Positions 6,982-8,554 of a stretch of DNA of 8,554 nt are shown here, piece by piece (the stretch's first letter is position 1; every line of letters begins with the position of its first letter). The notes under the pieces are model-generated. The model saw only the letters and a list, made by a program, of their open reading frames with translations, had not been told where the DNA came from and searched no databases. A program made the position numbers and the translations under genes. Source of the stretch: an uncultured Pseudomonadota bacterium (GTDB taxonomy: Bacteria > Desulfobacterota_B > Binatia > UBA9968); assembly GCA_946478635.1 (NCBI GenBank), contig CAMLCX010000189.1, positions 1-8,554 on the forward strand, given 5' to 3'.

Positions 6982-8554
6982 TCACGGCACTGACGAGCGC
7001 GCCTCGGGACGAAACGCCTGCGGCAGGTTGATGATGATTCCGGTCATGCCCTCTTGTTTGAAATTTCGCAGTTGCCGTTCGGCCTCATCGCGAACGGAAA
7101 AATTCCCCAAACGCACGCGTAGCGCACCCTCGGCTCCCGCTTCCGTTACCGAAATGGCATAGCCGCGTTGCTGCATTTTGTCCGCCCAGGCCTGCGCCTT
7201 TTCTTTATCATTAAACGCCATCTGGATAATGAAGCCCTCCAGAGACCTCGGTCGAGCCAGCGGCTTTTTTTCCATCGTTATTTCCGCCGGCTTTTTAAGT
7301 AACGCGAGCCGTTCTGGCGCGGGTGTTTCGGTGGCCTTTTCCGGAACTGCGGCAATCGAGGGCACGGGCTCCGGCTGCGCCGCTTGGAGCGGCTCGGCCT
7401 TCGCCACTGAAACCGGCGTTGGTATTTCAATTTTTCGTGCAGGGGTCGGTTCAGCTAACTTCTCAGCCGGGCGAAACGCCGGCTCGGCTGGGGCTTTGAC
7501 TTCCGGTACTTTGGCAATCTCCGGCTTTGGCGCCGCGATTTTTCGCGTGGCTGCGGCATCGGGCTTGGCGCGAACTGCGGGCGCGCCGGGCACTTGAGCT
7601 TGCGGCGCCGCGGTTTGTTTTGAAACAGGCGGCTCGGTGGCAGGCGCAGCGGGGGCAACGATTACCTGACCGGTTGCCGTGGAGTCTCTTGGCACATCGG
7701 ATTTTTTCACCTCAAGCGGTTGAGTGGGTTCGGCACTGGAGATTGCGGTTGGGGTCGGCGCTTTGGCAACCGGCTCCAGTTTAGATGACGGCGATTGGGT
7801 TTTTTCTTGGGGCGCCGCGGCGATCGCGCGCTCTTTCAACGCCGGTTTCCGTTCCGCATCGACATTGGGCTGAAACTCAAGCGGTTTCGCCTGGCGTAAC
7901 GCGGCAGCCTTTGTTGCCGACGGCGCCTCGGACTCTTGCTCCCTGGCGGCCGGCGCTGGCGCGGCTGGGGTCTCCATCGCTTTGGGCGCTGGCGCCACCG
8001 CTACCGCGGCAGATGGCTCGATGACTGCCTCGCGGTTATCCAGTTTCACCGCGCTCGGCAGCCGCGCGTCGGTGCTATCTCCCCCGGTTGGAGCCGAAAC
8101 CGGCGATTTCGTGCTCGGCGCCACCAGCATGGCGGTGGATTCCGGCCTTACGCTCTCGGCCGGCTTAGTCTTAGCATCGGTGCCAGGTTTCGCCGCAACC
8201 TGTTTGGCATTGGCCGGCTGTGCGGTTGACACCTTCGTCTCTTCGCGGTTCGGCGCTGCGGCTTTGGTCTTCGCGGTCCCCAAAACCACCTCCTTTGGCC
8301 CTGGCAAGGGAACGGACGGACGCGGATCGCCGGCTTTGATATTGCTCTGGTCCGCGCGATCGGCGGCCGGAGCCGGCGGCATGACCGGCTCGGCTTTGGC
8401 TTCACGCCCTCCGACGGCAACGGGCGGCACGTCGCCTGAACGCTTCGTGACGGCAATTTTCTCAGCGGCGGCATCGCGTTTTACAGGCGGTGTTTTATCG
8501 GCGGCAAGGTCTACGTTTTCACCAGGACCGGACACCGGCGGAGATCGTTTTTGC
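6982..8554 (-). CDS. SPOR-domain protein with long Pro/Ala-rich linker (N-terminus outside window)
   Basis: The C-terminal part is a SPOR domain, a fold of about 70 residues that binds glycan strands lacking stem peptides, typically at the division septum. It runs from EGFIIQMAFNDKEKAQAWAD through RVRLGNFSVRDEAERQLRNF to TGIIINLP, about residues 433-506 when counted from a GTG at 8535. The roughly 430 residues before it are low complexity, rich in Ala, Pro, Lys, Glu and Val and presumably disordered, as expected of a linker crossing the periplasm. No transmembrane helix or signal peptide is visible. The frame remains open upstream of the GTG to the window edge (codons for Q-K-R-S-P-P) and no ribosome-binding site precedes the GTG. 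I therefore treat it as 5'-partial, with a membrane anchor probably encoded beyond 8554. It is not assignable to DedD, FtsN, DamX or RlpA from this portion alone. Confidence 0.87.
   Translation of the reverse strand, partial: QKRSPPVSGPGENVDLAADKTPPVKRDAAAEKIAVTKRSGDVPPVAVGGREAKAEPVMPPAPAADRADQSNIKAGDPRPSVPLPGPKEVVLGTAKTKAAAPNREETKVSTAQPANAKQVAAKPGTDAKTKPAESVRPESTAMLVAPSTKSPVSAPTGGDSTDARLPSAVKLDNREAVIEPSAAVAVAPAPKAMETPAAPAPAAREQESEAPSATKAAALRQAKPLEFQPNVDAERKPALKERAIAAAPQEKTQSPSSKLEPVAKAPTPTAISSAEPTQPLEVKKSDVPRDSTATGQVIVAPAAPATEPPVSKQTAAPQAQVPGAPAVRAKPDAAATRKIAAPKPEIAKVPEVKAPAEPAFRPAEKLAEPTPARKIEIPTPVSVAKAEPLQAAQPEPVPSIAAVPEKATETPAPERLALLKKPAEITMEKKPLARPRSLEGFIIQMAFNDKEKAQAWADKMQQRGYAISVTEAGAEGALRVRLGNFSVRDEAERQLRNFKQEGMTGIIINLPQAFRPEARSSVP

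Noticed and set aside
7178..8229. Several + strand open frames opposite the SPOR gene
   Set aside because: They are antisense shadows of the Ala/Pro-rich linker; their Arg/Gly/Ala/Ser-rich translations match no family and they lack ribosome-binding sites.
8533..8535. GTG as the true start of the SPOR protein
   Set aside because: There is no ribosome-binding site, the frame remains open to the window edge, and a SPOR protein is expected to have an N-terminal membrane anchor that is missing after this codon.

Overview
The window is a compact, gene-dense, moderately GC-rich piece of bacterial chromosome. It carries mostly housekeeping genes for aminoacyl-tRNA synthesis and nucleic-acid maintenance, flanked by an accessory solute-binding-type gene at the left edge and an envelope protein at the right edge. 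A SPOR-domain protein suggests a cell wall of Gram-negative type. A GatCAB amidotransferase means the organism makes Gln-tRNA(Gln) and/or Asn-tRNA(Asn) indirectly. A TAXI-family binding protein without a signal peptide resembles proteins I recall from uncultured soil or marine lineages of the old 'Deltaproteobacteria', Rokubacteria and Tectomicrobia type. This placement is inference; no rRNA or lineage marker is present.

Layout, left to right. A TAXI/TRAP-type solute-binding-like protein lies on the + strand (3-1025). It converges on a tight minus-strand cluster read from 3428 down to 1060: rnhB (RNase HII), yraN (UPF0102 nuclease-like protein) and serS (seryl-tRNA synthetase). These genes are joined by a TGATG overlap and a TAAATG abutment, so they are almost certainly one transcript with translational coupling. 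A 108-bp divergent intergenic region (3429-3536) holds two palindromes and a candidate promoter. From it the + strand cluster gatC-gatA-gatB departs (3537-6788); gatC and gatA overlap by ATGA, and gatA and gatB are separated by 52 bp. A 193-bp convergent spacer (6789-6981) carries a 10-bp palindrome and a REP-like imperfect hairpin. The window ends in a minus-strand gene for a SPOR-domain protein with a very long Pro/Ala/Lys/Glu-rich linker. Its reading frame stays open to the window edge, so its N-terminus is missing.

How the genes fit together. serS and gatCAB both supply charged tRNA. rnhB removes RNA from RNA/DNA hybrids, and yraN commonly travels with rnhB. The SPOR protein would bind septal peptidoglycan. 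I see no mobile element, CRISPR array, tRNA/rRNA gene or defence system, and no convincing undescribed multi-gene system. The points worth a second look are the leaderless TAXI-like protein, the palindromes in the divergent promoter region, the REP-like element, an apparent insertion in RNase HII and the long disordered SPOR linker.
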